64,000 nt of DNA from JADCCX01 sp031431475 (GTDB lineage: Bacteria > Pseudomonadota > Alphaproteobacteria > Rhizobiales > Beijerinckiaceae), in NCBI GenBank assembly GCA_031431475.1, contig JANPDL010000036.1, positions 1 through 64,000 on the forward strand. Direction: 5' to 3'. The notes under the pieces are model-generated. The model was not told the DNA's origin. It searched no databases and saw only the letters and a program-made list of their open reading frames with translations. Below are positions 16,385 through 25,273 of the stretch, one piece after another (the first letter of the stretch is position 1; every line of letters begins with the position of its first letter). A program made the translations under genes and the position numbers.

Positions 16385-16899
16385 TGAGCGCTGTCCTTGC
16401 GCGCCACGAACTCTCCGGCAAGCAGAGACCATCGATTATGGCTCGTGAAGCTGTCGCCTGTCCGGATGGCCTCGCGCTCTGTCCCCTCCAGCGTGAACCC
16501 TGCGGCTTGGTACAGGCGCTCGACCGCAGCATTGCCGGGAAGGGTTTGGAGCCAGACCCGGTGCATTCCGAGGTGAAAGAAGGCGATCTCAAGCAACTGG
16601 TCAAGGCTTGCACGGCCTATGCCGCGTCCGCGATGGTCCGCACTGCCTAGATATATCTGCAGATAGGCCGACCTGTGTCTGTCGTCGCGCGTCAGGAGCG
16701 CGTTTCCGATATGTCGGCCTGCGGTGAGGATAGCGAAAGCGCTCAGGCTGCTCTGCATTGCCTTCCAGCGCTGGTGGCTCGCCAACGTCGGTTCGCTGGT
16801 GATGCCGAACGTCGCACGGATATAGGGATCGTTGAGCCATGCCACGGTTTGCGCGTCATGGGCATCCGTCCATGGTGTGAGGAGGATGGCTTCTGTCAT
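16381..16899 (-). CDS. pseH: PseH-type GNAT N-acetyltransferase
   Basis: 172 residues, GNAT fold. The acetyl-CoA site is RGRGIGRASLDQLLEIAFF, followed by VWLQTLPGNAAVERLYQAAG and FTLEG, the standard GNAT C-terminal blocks. PseH N-acetylates the 4-amino group of UDP-4-amino-4,6-dideoxy-AltNAc, the third step of Pse synthesis, in the cytosol. Identity rests on both the GNAT fold and its position directly after pseG, the same order as in many Pse operons. Its first codon overlaps the pseG stop (ATGA). Confidence 0.8.
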   Translation of the reverse strand: MTEAILLTPWTDAHDAQTVAWLNDPYIRATFGITSEPTLASHQRWKAMQSSLSAFAILTAGRHIGNALLTRDDRHRSAYLQIYLGSADHRGRGIGRASLDQLLEIAFFHLGMHRVWLQTLPGNAAVERLYQAAGFTLEGTEREAIRTGDSFTSHNRWSLLAGEFVARKDSAQ

Positions 16900-17927
16900 G
16901 GGGTGTTCCCGTACAGGGCGTCCGCGATCCGCAGGCGGCCTCTCCCGTCAACGGCCTCGCGCCCCCGCTGGGAGAAGGCCGCAAGGCGCTCGTGGTCCTG
17001 AAGGAATGTCGTGATCGCGTGCAGCATCGACTCATCTGGCGTCCGGAGTGGCCCAAGGTCCAGAAGATAACCGTTGCGGGCAAGCAGCGCCACGGGGGCC
17101 TCCTGTGTCGGGTGCGTCGTCAGGCAGGCAAAGGGCAGGCCGAGGCAGAGCCGCTCCCAGGTCATTGAGCCCGGCGCACCGACCGCCACAGTGCAACCCG
17201 CCATGTCCTCAGCCACCGAGGCTGATGATATCCTGACATTAATGCGGGGCGGAAGGGCGCGCACAAGATCGGGCATGCCCAATGTGCTGGCTGAATTCGC
17301 GGTAATCGATAGGTCAGGAAAGCGATCAGCGAGAGCAAGAAGAAGCTGCCAGGCATCGCCATGCCAAGCGCCACCTCCGAACCCGAGATGCAGGCGCTGG
17401 CCTCCGTCAGGTGACGGTAGAGATTGGTCCGCAAGCCGCGCGAATTCCGGTCGGAGCAGTGCATACCGTCCTCCGACGAGTACGGTGCAGCCGTTGGGCG
17501 TCAGGGAGACATAATCGGCGGCCACCCGCCCGACAGTGGGATCGGCAAGCAGGTCGCAGTCGTGCGCTCGCGTGACCAGATCGTCTATGACCATGATACG
17601 GGCCGCTTTATGCCGAAGCTGTTTCTCCCAGCGCAGATCCAGCCCGTAATGGTCCACAACGAGCCAGTCCATGCCGTCACCAAGGCAGGATCGGGTCTGC
17701 GCAGCGTCGTCATCAACCGCAGTGCCGACAGGCGCGGAGAGCGGTGGTACAGCAACGGATCTGTGACTTTTATTGCGTACCTTTTGATGGAACTGGGGGT
17801 CGTGAGCCCCGAGAACGAAATAGCACTCCGCTCCTCGCCGCTTCAGCTCATCCGCCAGCGTCAGGCAGCGCATGAGATGGCCGGAACCGATCTCTGTCGA
17901 AGCGTCAAGACGAAAGGCGATCCTCAT
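16896..17927 (-). CDS. pseG: UDP-2,4-diacetamido-2,4,6-trideoxy-altropyranose hydrolase
   Basis: 343 residues, GT28/MurG-like fold. The N-terminus MRIAFRLDASTEIGSGHLMR has His at position 17 in the GSGH motif, the catalytic base known from PseG. Further blocks are VVDHYGLDLRWE, VIDDL and APGSMTWERLCLGLPFACL, the UDP-binding region near the C-terminus. PseG removes UDP from UDP-6-deoxy-AltdiNAc to give the sugar that PseI condenses with PEP. The gene overlaps both neighbours by 4 bp, which points to translational coupling in the Pse operon. Confidence 0.9.
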   Translation of the reverse strand: MRIAFRLDASTEIGSGHLMRCLTLADELKRRGAECYFVLGAHDPQFHQKVRNKSHRSVAVPPLSAPVGTAVDDDAAQTRSCLGDGMDWLVVDHYGLDLRWEKQLRHKAARIMVIDDLVTRAHDCDLLADPTVGRVAADYVSLTPNGCTVLVGGRYALLRPEFARLADQSLPSPDGGQRLHLGFGGGAWHGDAWQLLLALADRFPDLSITANSASTLGMPDLVRALPPRINVRISSASVAEDMAGCTVAVGAPGSMTWERLCLGLPFACLTTHPTQEAPVALLARNGYLLDLGPLRTPDESMLHAITTFLQDHERLAAFSQRGREAVDGRGRLRIADALYGNTP

Positions 17928-19027
17928 GTGCCCGCACTCGTCACGGGAAGCGTTCTCCGGAGAATCAGCCGGTCAAGCCAGTTCCTAAACACCTTCTGCT
18001 GCTCCACGAGCCTGGCGGCAGGAACTGCAAAAAGGAAGGCTGCCGATACCAGAGCAACAATCATCAGGACACGCCCGGCAACACCGTCCGGTTTGGGCCA
18101 GAAGGCTGCCACACAGATCATGACGGGGTAGTGGGTAATGAACAACGTGTAAGACGCGTCGGCGAGTGAGTGAAACCGGGCGGCCAGTTGCTGGCCTGGT
18201 CGGGGGCCTGCTCCGGATTTGGCAACAAGGGAAACCGCCAGCAGGATCGCCATGATCTGGAATAGGTTATAGCTCCAGTGCGGCTCCAATTTTCCCGCCA
18301 GAGCACCTGTCAGGCTGAAAGCAAATGCTCCTGCGGCAAGCGTTGCAACAGACAAGCCTATGGTCGGAAGCCGTGCCGCATCGTCTGGCCGAAGCACCGC
18401 AGCGCCTCCGGCTGAAAAGGCCAGAAAGGCAAGCCATGCCCCTTCAAGACGCAAGAACACAGCAATCGCAAACGCCAGGGCAATGCCGAAAAGTGCGAGC
18501 CGACTCATCACAGGCTGGCAAAGCGCACTCACGCACAATGCGGTCAGTATGTAGCATGCGACTTCAAGTCGAAGCGACCAGATTGGTCCATTGATCATCT
18601 GAGCCGGTGTGCCGTTGCCAAACATGAAAACGGCATCGCGCAGGAAAATAAATGGTCCGACCACGAAGTCGCGTGCCGGAAAAACCGGATCCGGTACCAT
18701 GATTCCCCGGTTTGTCAGGATGGCGATGGCCCAGACCAGCAAAAGGCTGAGGAAAAAGGGTGGATAGATGCGAGCCACGCGATTGATCGCGAACTGGCGC
18801 ATGGAAAAACCACCCGTGTCCAGCATGCGACGGACGGACAGAAGAATGACATAGCCGCTGAGCACGAAGAAGACGATTACCGCCACGAGGGCAAACCATC
18901 CGCCCAGCAGTGCTGCTGCAGGATACAGCTGGCCGATGACGCCACTGACGGCGTGGCCAATCACCACGATGGCTGCGGATATCCCGCGCAGACCGTCAAG
19001 CGCGCGATCATGCGCCGCATCGCGCAT
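17924..19027 (-). CDS. Acyltransferase family 3 (OafA/NodX-like) membrane protein
   Basis: 367 residues from ATG 19027, which overlaps the upstream stop as TGATG; a start at 19063 would overlap by 37 bp. The N-terminus LDGLRGISAAIVVIGHAVSG has the conserved RG and the catalytic-type His of acyltransferase-3 proteins. About ten hydrophobic segments follow, with FFVLSGYVILLSVRRML and INRVARIYPPFFLSLL early on and FITHYPVMICVAAFW near the C-terminus. Such integral inner-membrane enzymes O-acetylate surface polysaccharides on the periplasmic side. It probably modifies the exported Pse glycan. Confidence 0.82.
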   Translation of the reverse strand: MRDAAHDRALDGLRGISAAIVVIGHAVSGVIGQLYPAAALLGGWFALVAVIVFFVLSGYVILLSVRRMLDTGGFSMRQFAINRVARIYPPFFLSLLLVWAIAILTNRGIMVPDPVFPARDFVVGPFIFLRDAVFMFGNGTPAQMINGPIWSLRLEVACYILTALCVSALCQPVMSRLALFGIALAFAIAVFLRLEGAWLAFLAFSAGGAAVLRPDDAARLPTIGLSVATLAAGAFAFSLTGALAGKLEPHWSYNLFQIMAILLAVSLVAKSGAGPRPGQQLAARFHSLADASYTLFITHYPVMICVAAFWPKPDGVAGRVLMIVALVSAAFLFAVPAARLVEQQKVFRNWLDRLILRRTLPVTSAGT

Positions 19028-20316
19028 CAACGCACCTTGAACAGCGGCACCAGAGGCTCGCATTTCAGATACTGCTTCATCGCGCGGTTGTGGATTGCGT
19101 CCGCGAGGATCGGGAAGACCTCGTTGTACACCCGCAGAACTGCGTCGATATCCGTGTCCTGATGTGCATAGTTGAGATTATGCGTGCCCAGACAGAGGAC
19201 GCCGCGCGCCTGCATTTCCTGCATGAACAGCGTTTTGATCTCGAAACTGGAATAGCCGCCCGCGTCTTGCATCAGCAGGAAGCCCCAGGTCGGATGGCCG
19301 GATGTCGAGAGGCAGTCACCCAATTCATGCGCGGCGATCAGTTTGGCAGTTTCGTCCATCATGCGCTGGCCACGGCTGCACAATGTTTCCACCACCGGTT
19401 CGCGCCTCAACTTGTCCATCGTGGCGCGGGCGGCGGCCAGCGACAGGGCTTCTCCACCCATGGTGAAGGAGAAGAAGATTTCCTCCATCAGCTTCATCAC
19501 ATCGGCGCGGCCCGCAACTGCGGCGAGGGGGTAGCCGTTGGCGATACCCTTGCCGAATGCTGATAGATCAGGCGTGACACCAAAAAGCTCCTGCGCACCG
19601 CCATTGGCATAGCGAAATCCGGTGATCGTCTCATCGAAGACCAGAAGCGCTCCGTGGGCATGGGCCAGCGCCTTGACGCCTTCGAGGTAGCCTGATTCAG
19701 GGTAAAAGACGTTCATCGGCTCCATGACGATGCCTGCGAAGGCACCGGGGTGCGCCAACAGCAGTGCCTCAAGCGCCGCGAGATCGTTGTACGGGAAGCT
19801 GTGGGTCAGGTCGCGCACGGCCTGCGGCACGCCGCGGTTGCGGGCGGTTGAGCCGATGTACCAGTCCTGCCAGCCATGATAGCCGCAGACCGCGATATGG
19901 TCGCGACCGGTGAAGGCGCGGGCGAGGCGGACGGCACCGGCGGTTGCATCCGATCCGTTCTTGCCGAAGCGCACTTTCTCGGCGGAGGGCACCATCTCCA
20001 CGATCCGCTCGGCCACTTCCATTTCCAGCTTGTGCGGCAAAGAGAAGATCACGCCATCATCAAGCTGCGCCTTCACGGCAGCGGTGACATCGGGGTCATT
20101 GTAGCCCAGCGTCACCGAGGCAAGGCTGGAGATCATGTCGATGTATTCGTTGCCATCGGCATCCCAGACGCGGCATCCGTCGGCGCGTGTCACGAAATAG
20201 GGCGATACCCCGTGCGGGAACTGCGTGCGGGATTTGGAGAATGTCTGGCTGCCGAGCGGAATCGTCTTTTCGGCACGGACAAGAAGCTCTTCGGATCTGG
20301 CATAGCGCTGTGACAT
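19027..20316 (-). CDS. Class III aminotransferase, glutamate-1-semialdehyde aminomutase-like
   Basis: 429 residues. It has the HemL-like fold: GKNGSDATAGAVRLARAFTG, YHGWQDWYIGS, VFDETITGFR (PLP-contacting Asp) and SAFGKGIANGYPLAAVAG with the PLP Lys at K256. It is not the haem biosynthetic HemL: the context is wholly glycan genes and it is coupled to an SpsF-like cytidylyltransferase. Paralogues with this pairing recur in nonulosonate and flagellin-glycosylation clusters, where they are thought to aminate a keto sugar or keto acid. Exact substrate unknown. Its stop overlaps the next start. Confidence 0.75.
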   Translation of the reverse strand: MSQRYARSEELLVRAEKTIPLGSQTFSKSRTQFPHGVSPYFVTRADGCRVWDADGNEYIDMISSLASVTLGYNDPDVTAAVKAQLDDGVIFSLPHKLEMEVAERIVEMVPSAEKVRFGKNGSDATAGAVRLARAFTGRDHIAVCGYHGWQDWYIGSTARNRGVPQAVRDLTHSFPYNDLAALEALLLAHPGAFAGIVMEPMNVFYPESGYLEGVKALAHAHGALLVFDETITGFRYANGGAQELFGVTPDLSAFGKGIANGYPLAAVAGRADVMKLMEEIFFSFTMGGEALSLAAARATMDKLRREPVVETLCSRGQRMMDETAKLIAAHELGDCLSTSGHPTWGFLLMQDAGGYSSFEIKTLFMQEMQARGVLCLGTHNLNYAHQDTDIDAVLRVYNEVFPILADAIHNRAMKQYLKCEPLVPLFKVR

Positions 20317-20325
20317 AAGAGGCTA

Positions 20326-21105
20326 TTAAGCGATCCGGCCTTCGGCTGCCAGTGACTTCAACAGCCCTTCGTTGCGCTGGATGTCACCGTTCATGCGGGC
20401 GAGTTCCGGATGATTCTGGAGAAGGCGCAGGATATCATCGGTGCTGAAAACCGGATTTGCAGGGTAGAGCGCTTCGTAGACCGCTGTTACAAATGCAAAA
20501 TCCCGAGGTTCATCCACCGTCCAGCGCAAGGCCGAAAGATCGGGAGCGCCTGTCACGCTGTGCAACTGAAACAGATCAGGGTTGCGATGAATTGCCAGTG
20601 TGACATGTTCGCGCTCGGCAGATGTGCGCGGTTCGCAGGCGATCTGCCGCAGGATATCAAAGCGGACGATCTCGGCATCCAGCCCGTCAGGGAATGTCGG
20701 GGCCAGGGCCGTTGAGCCATAATCGGCTCCAGATGCCAGTGTTTCGCTGATCAAACGGTCGATCAGTTGCGGATCGGCGAGCGGGCAGTCTCCGGTCAGA
20801 CGCACCACCCATTCCGGATGAAATGGCGCAGCCGCGCCGATGAAGCGTTCCAGAACATTATCCAGCGATCCCCGATGCACCGGGATGCCACTTGCTGCGA
20901 CGGTTGTGGCCAGTGCATCGTCTGACGGGTCGGTGCTGGTGGCGAGAACGAGCGCATCCATATCCTTTGCTATCTTCAGACGCTCGATCTGCCGCAGAAT
21001 CATCGGCTGGCCCAGGATCGGCAGCAACACCTTGCCCGGCAGGCGGCTGGAGGAGGTGCGGGCTTGCAGGATACCGAGAACTCTGGCGGGGTTCTGTTGG
21101 CTCAT
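20326..21105 (-). CDS. SpsF-like cytidylyltransferase/glycosyltransferase-family protein, candidate CMP-Pse synthetase
   Basis: 259 residues from ATG 21105 (MSQQNPARVLGILQARTSSS); the longer frame to 21249 overlaps the upstream gene. ILQARTSSSRLPGKVL is the nucleotide-binding block of CMP-sugar synthetases (SpsF/KdsB/NeuA type). It is followed by LVLATSTDPSDD, RLTGDCPLADPQLIDRLI and the C-terminal LRWTVDEPRDFAFVTAVYEAL typical of SpsF. No canonical PseF is present in the window, and this is the only nucleotidyltransferase in the locus. It is therefore the best candidate for activating Pse with CTP. Confidence 0.72.
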   Translation of the reverse strand: MSQQNPARVLGILQARTSSSRLPGKVLLPILGQPMILRQIERLKIAKDMDALVLATSTDPSDDALATTVAASGIPVHRGSLDNVLERFIGAAAPFHPEWVVRLTGDCPLADPQLIDRLISETLASGADYGSTALAPTFPDGLDAEIVRFDILRQIACEPRTSAEREHVTLAIHRNPDLFQLHSVTGAPDLSALRWTVDEPRDFAFVTAVYEALYPANPVFSTDDILRLLQNHPELARMNGDIQRNEGLLKSLAAEGRIA

Positions 21106-21112
21106 GCTGATG

Positions 21113-22009
21113 TCAGGCCTTTGGCCAGCGGCGAGGATCAACCGCCTCCAGATCGTGGGCAGCAAGCGCAGGCCAGTCAAGACTGGTTCCGGATACTTGT
21201 GTTGCCGTAATGGTTTCACGGAGGTGCGCAGCGGTGTGCACACCGACAACGATCCGCTCTATGCCTTTGATGTCGAGGCCGAAACGGAGCGCCGCTGCCA
21301 GCGGCGGGACGCCCCGATCACGGCACATCGACCACCATCGTTCCAGCAAAGGCAGAGTACGTGACAGCCGGGCAGGGCAGTCCACAGGGTTTTGCAGGAG
21401 GAGCCCTTGCAGAAAGATTGACCGCACGTGAATTGCGACTCCACAGCTTGCGAGACGCTCGATAGTGCCGTTGCGCAGCAAGCGCTGGTCCAGCACATTC
21501 AGTGGCAACTGGACGAGTTCTGGTGAGAATCTGGCCAGAACTGCGTCCGTTTCTGCTGTGTTATAGACAGAAACGCCGATGCGCTTGACCAGACCTTGCG
21601 CCCGCCAGCCTTGCATGCGCTTCCACAGTTTATCGCCGGTCGGCGCGAGAAGATCACCGACGGCATGAGACAGAACGCTATCGACTGATGGAATGGCGAG
21701 TTTCTCCAGCGACTGGAGGAAACGCGCCTCGATGCGGTCAATGTCGGGATCGCTGATGGTTGCAGTTCCGGAAGCTATTGTTTTAGTGATGATCCGGAAC
21801 GATTGCCCTGCCTCTACGCTGCCAAGCATGTCCTCGGCATCACCGTATCCTGCTGCTGTATCGAGTGTATCAATGCCTGCACTCTGCGCGACAGCCAGGA
21901 TTTTGCTGATTTCAGTTTCCTGTACGCGGCCACCGCCGTGCGTCACGCCGTAGTCCAGTCCGAACTGCACCGTACCTAGGGCGAGCCGGGACGGGGTTGG
22001 TACGGTCAT
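21113..22009 (-). CDS. Aldo/keto reductase
   Basis: 298 residues. The TIM-barrel AKR blocks are LALGTVQFGLDYG, IDTLDTAAGYGDAEDMLG (catalytic Asp and Tyr), IITKT (Lys) and SVDSVLSHAVGDL (His), so the full Asp-Tyr-Lys-His tetrad is plausible. It uses NAD(P)H to reduce or oxidise carbonyls. Sitting between pseC and the SpsF-like gene and overlapping pseC by 4 bp, it likely acts on a keto sugar or a side-chain carbonyl of the nonulosonate. It is not part of the minimal six-enzyme Pse pathway. Confidence 0.8.
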   Translation of the reverse strand: MTVPTPSRLALGTVQFGLDYGVTHGGGRVQETEISKILAVAQSAGIDTLDTAAGYGDAEDMLGSVEAGQSFRIITKTIASGTATISDPDIDRIEARFLQSLEKLAIPSVDSVLSHAVGDLLAPTGDKLWKRMQGWRAQGLVKRIGVSVYNTAETDAVLARFSPELVQLPLNVLDQRLLRNGTIERLASCGVAIHVRSIFLQGLLLQNPVDCPARLSRTLPLLERWWSMCRDRGVPPLAAALRFGLDIKGIERIVVGVHTAAHLRETITATQVSGTSLDWPALAAHDLEAVDPRRWPKA

Positions 22010-23178
22010 TTTCCTGATATGCCCATAAGGGCGTCCTTCAGAACGGCGACCACTGTGTCCTGCTGCGCGTCGGTGAGCGTAGCGTAGAGCGGGATAGACA
22101 GCGCCTCGTTGTAATAGGCCTCCGCTTCCGGAAACTGGCCCGGCTTGAACCCCATCTTGCGATAATAAGGCTGAAGATGCACCGGGATGTAGTGGACATT
22201 CACGCCAATGCCGCCCGCACGCATCGCATCAAACACCTCAAGCCGCGTCTGGCTGAGCAAGTCAAGCCGAAGTCGGATCGGGTAGAGATGCAGGGCAGAG
22301 TGGCTGTCCGGGTGCTGCCAAGGCGTGATGATCGGAAGATCAACGAGCAACGCATCATAGCGTTCTGCCAACCGGTGGCGTTCAGCGATGAAGGGCTGGA
22401 GTCGTGTCATCTGGCTGGTGCCCAGCGCCGCTTGCATATCGGTGATCCGGTAGTTGAGGCCGAGCGCGATCTGCTGGTAATACCAGGGGCCTTCGCTCTC
22501 CCATTCCATCCGCGCAGGATCACGCGTGATGCCATGACTCCGCAGTTCCGACAGGCGCGTCGCAAGCTCAGGATCACGCGTGGTGCAGATGCCGCCCTCC
22601 GCCGTGGTGACGATCTTCACGGGGTGGAAGGAGAAGACGCATATATCGGAGAAGCGGCAGTCACCGACCATCCCGTCTCGATAGGTCGCACCGATGGCAT
22701 GTGAAGCATCCTCGATGATGCGGAAGTTGTATTTTTGCGCGAGAGCATGAATGCCGCGCATGGCACAAGACTGGCCGCCAAAGTGAACTGGCATCACGAC
22801 TTTCGGCAAGCGGCCAGATTTGTCCGCTGATTCAAGTTTCGCCGTCAGTGCCTCCACACTCATGCAATAAGTGCGCGGATCCGTATCGACAAAATCGACG
22901 GTCGCGCCGCAGTAAAGCGCTGCATTGGACGAGGCAACAAACGTATTTGGCGCTGTCCAGAACAGGTCGCCCGGTCCCAGATCGAGCGCGAGGCAGGCGA
23001 TGTGGAGGGCTGCCGTGGCGCTGCTCACCGCCATCGCGAACGGCGTATGTGTTGCTGCCATCACTGCCGCTTCAAACGCGGGTATGGCTGGTCCCTGCGT
23101 CAGAAAATCTGATTTCAGGACCGCGACGACGGCGTCGATGTCATCCTGGCTGATGTCCTGGCGACCGTAGGGAATCAT
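22006..23178 (-). CDS. pseC: UDP-4-amino-4,6-dideoxy-N-acetyl-beta-L-altrosamine transaminase
   Basis: 390 residues, DegT/DnrJ/EryC1 PLP-dependent sugar aminotransferase. Landmarks are MAVSSATAALHIACLALDLG, TAPNTFVASSNAALYCGA, IIEDASHAIGATY (PLP-contacting Asp) and FSFHPVKIVTTAEGG with the Schiff-base Lys at K188. The C-terminal block VNVHYIPVHLQPYYRKMGF is typical of PseC rather than of other DegT enzymes. PseC transaminates the 4-keto product of PseB using glutamate. It overlaps pseB by 4 bp, as expected for sequential steps. Confidence 0.92.
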   Translation of the reverse strand: MIPYGRQDISQDDIDAVVAVLKSDFLTQGPAIPAFEAAVMAATHTPFAMAVSSATAALHIACLALDLGPGDLFWTAPNTFVASSNAALYCGATVDFVDTDPRTYCMSVEALTAKLESADKSGRLPKVVMPVHFGGQSCAMRGIHALAQKYNFRIIEDASHAIGATYRDGMVGDCRFSDICVFSFHPVKIVTTAEGGICTTRDPELATRLSELRSHGITRDPARMEWESEGPWYYQQIALGLNYRITDMQAALGTSQMTRLQPFIAERHRLAERYDALLVDLPIITPWQHPDSHSALHLYPIRLRLDLLSQTRLEVFDAMRAGGIGVNVHYIPVHLQPYYRKMGFKPGQFPEAEAYYNEALSIPLYATLTDAQQDTVVAVLKDALMGISGK

Positions 23179-24167
23179 GCGCGGTCGAAGAGTTCGCGGA
23201 TTTCGGGAATGGACAGGAAGTGGCTGTTTGTGCCTGAACTGTACTCGAACTCGGGAGATACGGGCTCGCCGGTTTCACCAAGTACATTCGTCTTGTATTC
23301 CGGATGCGCGTGGAAGGTGATGGATGGCTGAATCACATAGTGATCCCTGAACTCCAGCGTCAAATGTGCATCGTCCAAAGGACACATCACTTCGTGCAGC
23401 TTTTCTCCCGGACGGATGCCGATGGTGCGGTGTGGCAGGCCCTTATCAACCGCCATGGCAAGGTCAGTGATGCGAGCTGAGGGGATCTTGGGCACAAATA
23501 TCTCGCCGCCATGCATGCGCTCGAAGGCCTTCAGGACGAAGGCCACACCCTCGTCGAGCGTGATCCAGAACCTCGTCATACGCGCATCGGTGATTGGCAG
23601 ATCGGCAGCACCTTCTTTTATCAGCTTGCGGAAATACGGCACGACGGAACCGCGTGATCCCACGACATTGCCGTAGCGAACCACGCTGAACCGTGTCTTT
23701 CGCGAGCCCACCATGTTGTTGGCGGCCACAAACAGCTTGTCCGATGCGAGCTTGGATGCGCCGTAAAGGTTGACCGGGTTCGCCGCCTTGTCCGTAGATA
23801 GTGCGACCACCTTCTCGACGCCGGCTTCGATGGCCGCGGTAATGACGTTCTGCCCACCGTAAATATTGGTCTTGATACATTCGAAAGGATTATACTCGGC
23901 AATCGGCACGTGCTTCAGGGCGGCGGCATGAACCACAAAATCCACGCCTTGAAATGCCTGCGCCAGCCTGCGCTCATCGCGTACATCACCGATGAGGAAA
24001 CGCACGGAATCTCGCGGAAAAGCCTGTGCCATCTCGTATTGCTTGAGCTCGTCCCGTGACAGAACGATCACCTTGCGCGGCTTGTAGCGCTGCAGGATAT
24101 CGCGGATGAAAACGTGGCCAAAAGACCCCGTTCCGCCGGTAACGAGAATGACCTTGTTGTTGAACAT
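23175..24167 (-). CDS. pseB: UDP-N-acetylglucosamine 4,6-dehydratase (inverting)
   Basis: 330 residues from ATG 24167 (MFNNKVILVTGGTGSFGHVF); the frame is open further upstream to 24263 but those residues are not family-like. Extended SDR: TGGTGSFG for NADP, IGDVRDERRL, HAAALKHVPIAEYNPFECIK, and STDKAANPVNLYGASKLASD with the active-site Asp/Lys of the dehydratase in the PseB/FlaA1 group. It performs the first Pse step, converting UDP-GlcNAc to the 4-keto-6-deoxy-AltNAc product with C5 inversion. It is the first gene of the 14-gene minus-strand operon, so the operon promoter should lie in 24168-24538. Confidence 0.93.
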   Translation of the reverse strand: MFNNKVILVTGGTGSFGHVFIRDILQRYKPRKVIVLSRDELKQYEMAQAFPRDSVRFLIGDVRDERRLAQAFQGVDFVVHAAALKHVPIAEYNPFECIKTNIYGGQNVITAAIEAGVEKVVALSTDKAANPVNLYGASKLASDKLFVAANNMVGSRKTRFSVVRYGNVVGSRGSVVPYFRKLIKEGAADLPITDARMTRFWITLDEGVAFVLKAFERMHGGEIFVPKIPSARITDLAMAVDKGLPHRTIGIRPGEKLHEVMCPLDDAHLTLEFRDHYVIQPSITFHAHPEYKTNVLGETGEPVSPEFEYSSGTNSHFLSIPEIRELFDRA

Positions 24168-24538
24168 GAGACCGCTTTGTACTGCGCCTGGATATTGTTG
24201 CGCGTGGTTAGTTTGCGCCCCCAAACGGCCTTCCAGTTGTGGATCGCATCGCTCGCTGCTCATTGAAGCGTCAGGACACGTTAGTCAATGTGTGGGAGTT
24301 AGGGAAAAGTATCGACCCATGCATCGCACACTATCTGCGATAGCACTTCATCGTTGATGCAATCGGTCCCTGAATGTGGCATTCATACAAGACCGTTAAA
24401 TGTCAGCGGATGCATCGCGATATGAGATGATCGGGTTTAAACTGCGTGATGCCCGTGATCGCGGCGCGTGCCAGCTACAAGGATGACACCGCGCTCCCAA
24501 TAATTCCTCCGGGTGTGAAATTTGCAGATCACAGCAGT
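24168..24538. promoter_or_regulatory. Intergenic region upstream of pseB
   Basis: This 371-bp stretch carries no convincing gene on either strand and must hold the promoter of the Pse operon, reading leftwards. A short hairpin CTATC-TGC-GATAG lies near 24330. I see no clear -35/-10 pair. The DUF2147 gene on the far side also reads leftwards, so this region is additionally its 3' flank. Confidence 0.35.
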
Positions 24539-24916
24539 TCAGTTCACCTTCTTCCAGTTCACGGAGCGGCAGATTATACCGCCCAGTACACAGCCGCTTG
24601 TCGTCATGGTCGATCCAGATACCGACATTTTGCCAGAGTATGTCTTGCCGTCTTCGGGGTTGAAGGCCTTGCCGCTCCAGGTGTTGTCACCTGACTTGAC
24701 CATGTCGTAGAAAACGCGCTGCCCGACCTTTGACGGACCGCTCTCATCCTTCAACCATATGATCGAACCGCACAGGCTGCTGCCGCAGGCCGTTACCCTG
24801 ACGCGCGAGTTGCCGCTGTCCCGCAGCCAAGTTCCAACAGGATCAGCCAGTGCTGACGCGCCGGTTCCTGCCAGCACGAGCAGCGCCAGTACGGAGGTCT
24901 TGAAAGTGTTCTGCAT
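24539..24916 (-). CDS. DUF2147 exported protein
   Basis: 125 residues from ATG 24916, preceded by GGGAGAG. The first 24 residues (MQNTFKTSVLALLVLAGTGA, then SALA) form a Sec signal peptide with an AxA-type cleavage site. The mature part matches DUF2147: DPVGTWLRDSGNSRVRVTAC, FNPEDGKTYSGKMSVSG and a C-terminal Cys pair. Such small periplasmic proteins share a lipocalin-like beta fold; their function is not known. It stands alone between the Pse operon and the hydroxyacid dehydrogenase. Confidence 0.8.
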   Translation of the reverse strand: MQNTFKTSVLALLVLAGTGASALADPVGTWLRDSGNSRVRVTACGSSLCGSIIWLKDESGPSKVGQRVFYDMVKSGDNTWSGKAFNPEDGKTYSGKMSVSGSTMTTSGCVLGGIICRSVNWKKVN

Positions 24917-25273
24917 GGGTCTCTCCCGTTTCGGCACAATTGTTTTTCATCTGTGCGCTTCACTTGTCTTGATCCAAAGTACCGAATCTCTAGGGATTTT
25001 CCAATCATAAAGTTCATATATAAACCGGTTCTGATGCATGGAAGTCTTCCTGCCGCCAGTGAAGCAGATGATCGCCTGCTTCCAATTGATTTAACGGGTC
25101 CTGTCCTAGCCACTGCGGGGACTGTAAAAGCCTCCAGATTTACCTCAATTTCGCAGCTGCAACAGTGCCTTAGGATAGATTCAGAAAGGGATGGGACCTT
25201 AACGTTTTTTCGGCACCGCAGCACAAAAAATCATGCGGCTACCATGCAACGATACAGTTCAAAACCGCGCCGG
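24917..25273. other. Intergenic region without a recognisable gene
   Basis: About 357 bp between two minus-strand genes. It is more AT-rich than its neighbours, especially 24940-25030 and 25180-25250. It presumably contains the promoter of the DUF2147 gene. I see no supported ORF, RNA or repeat. Confidence 0.5.
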
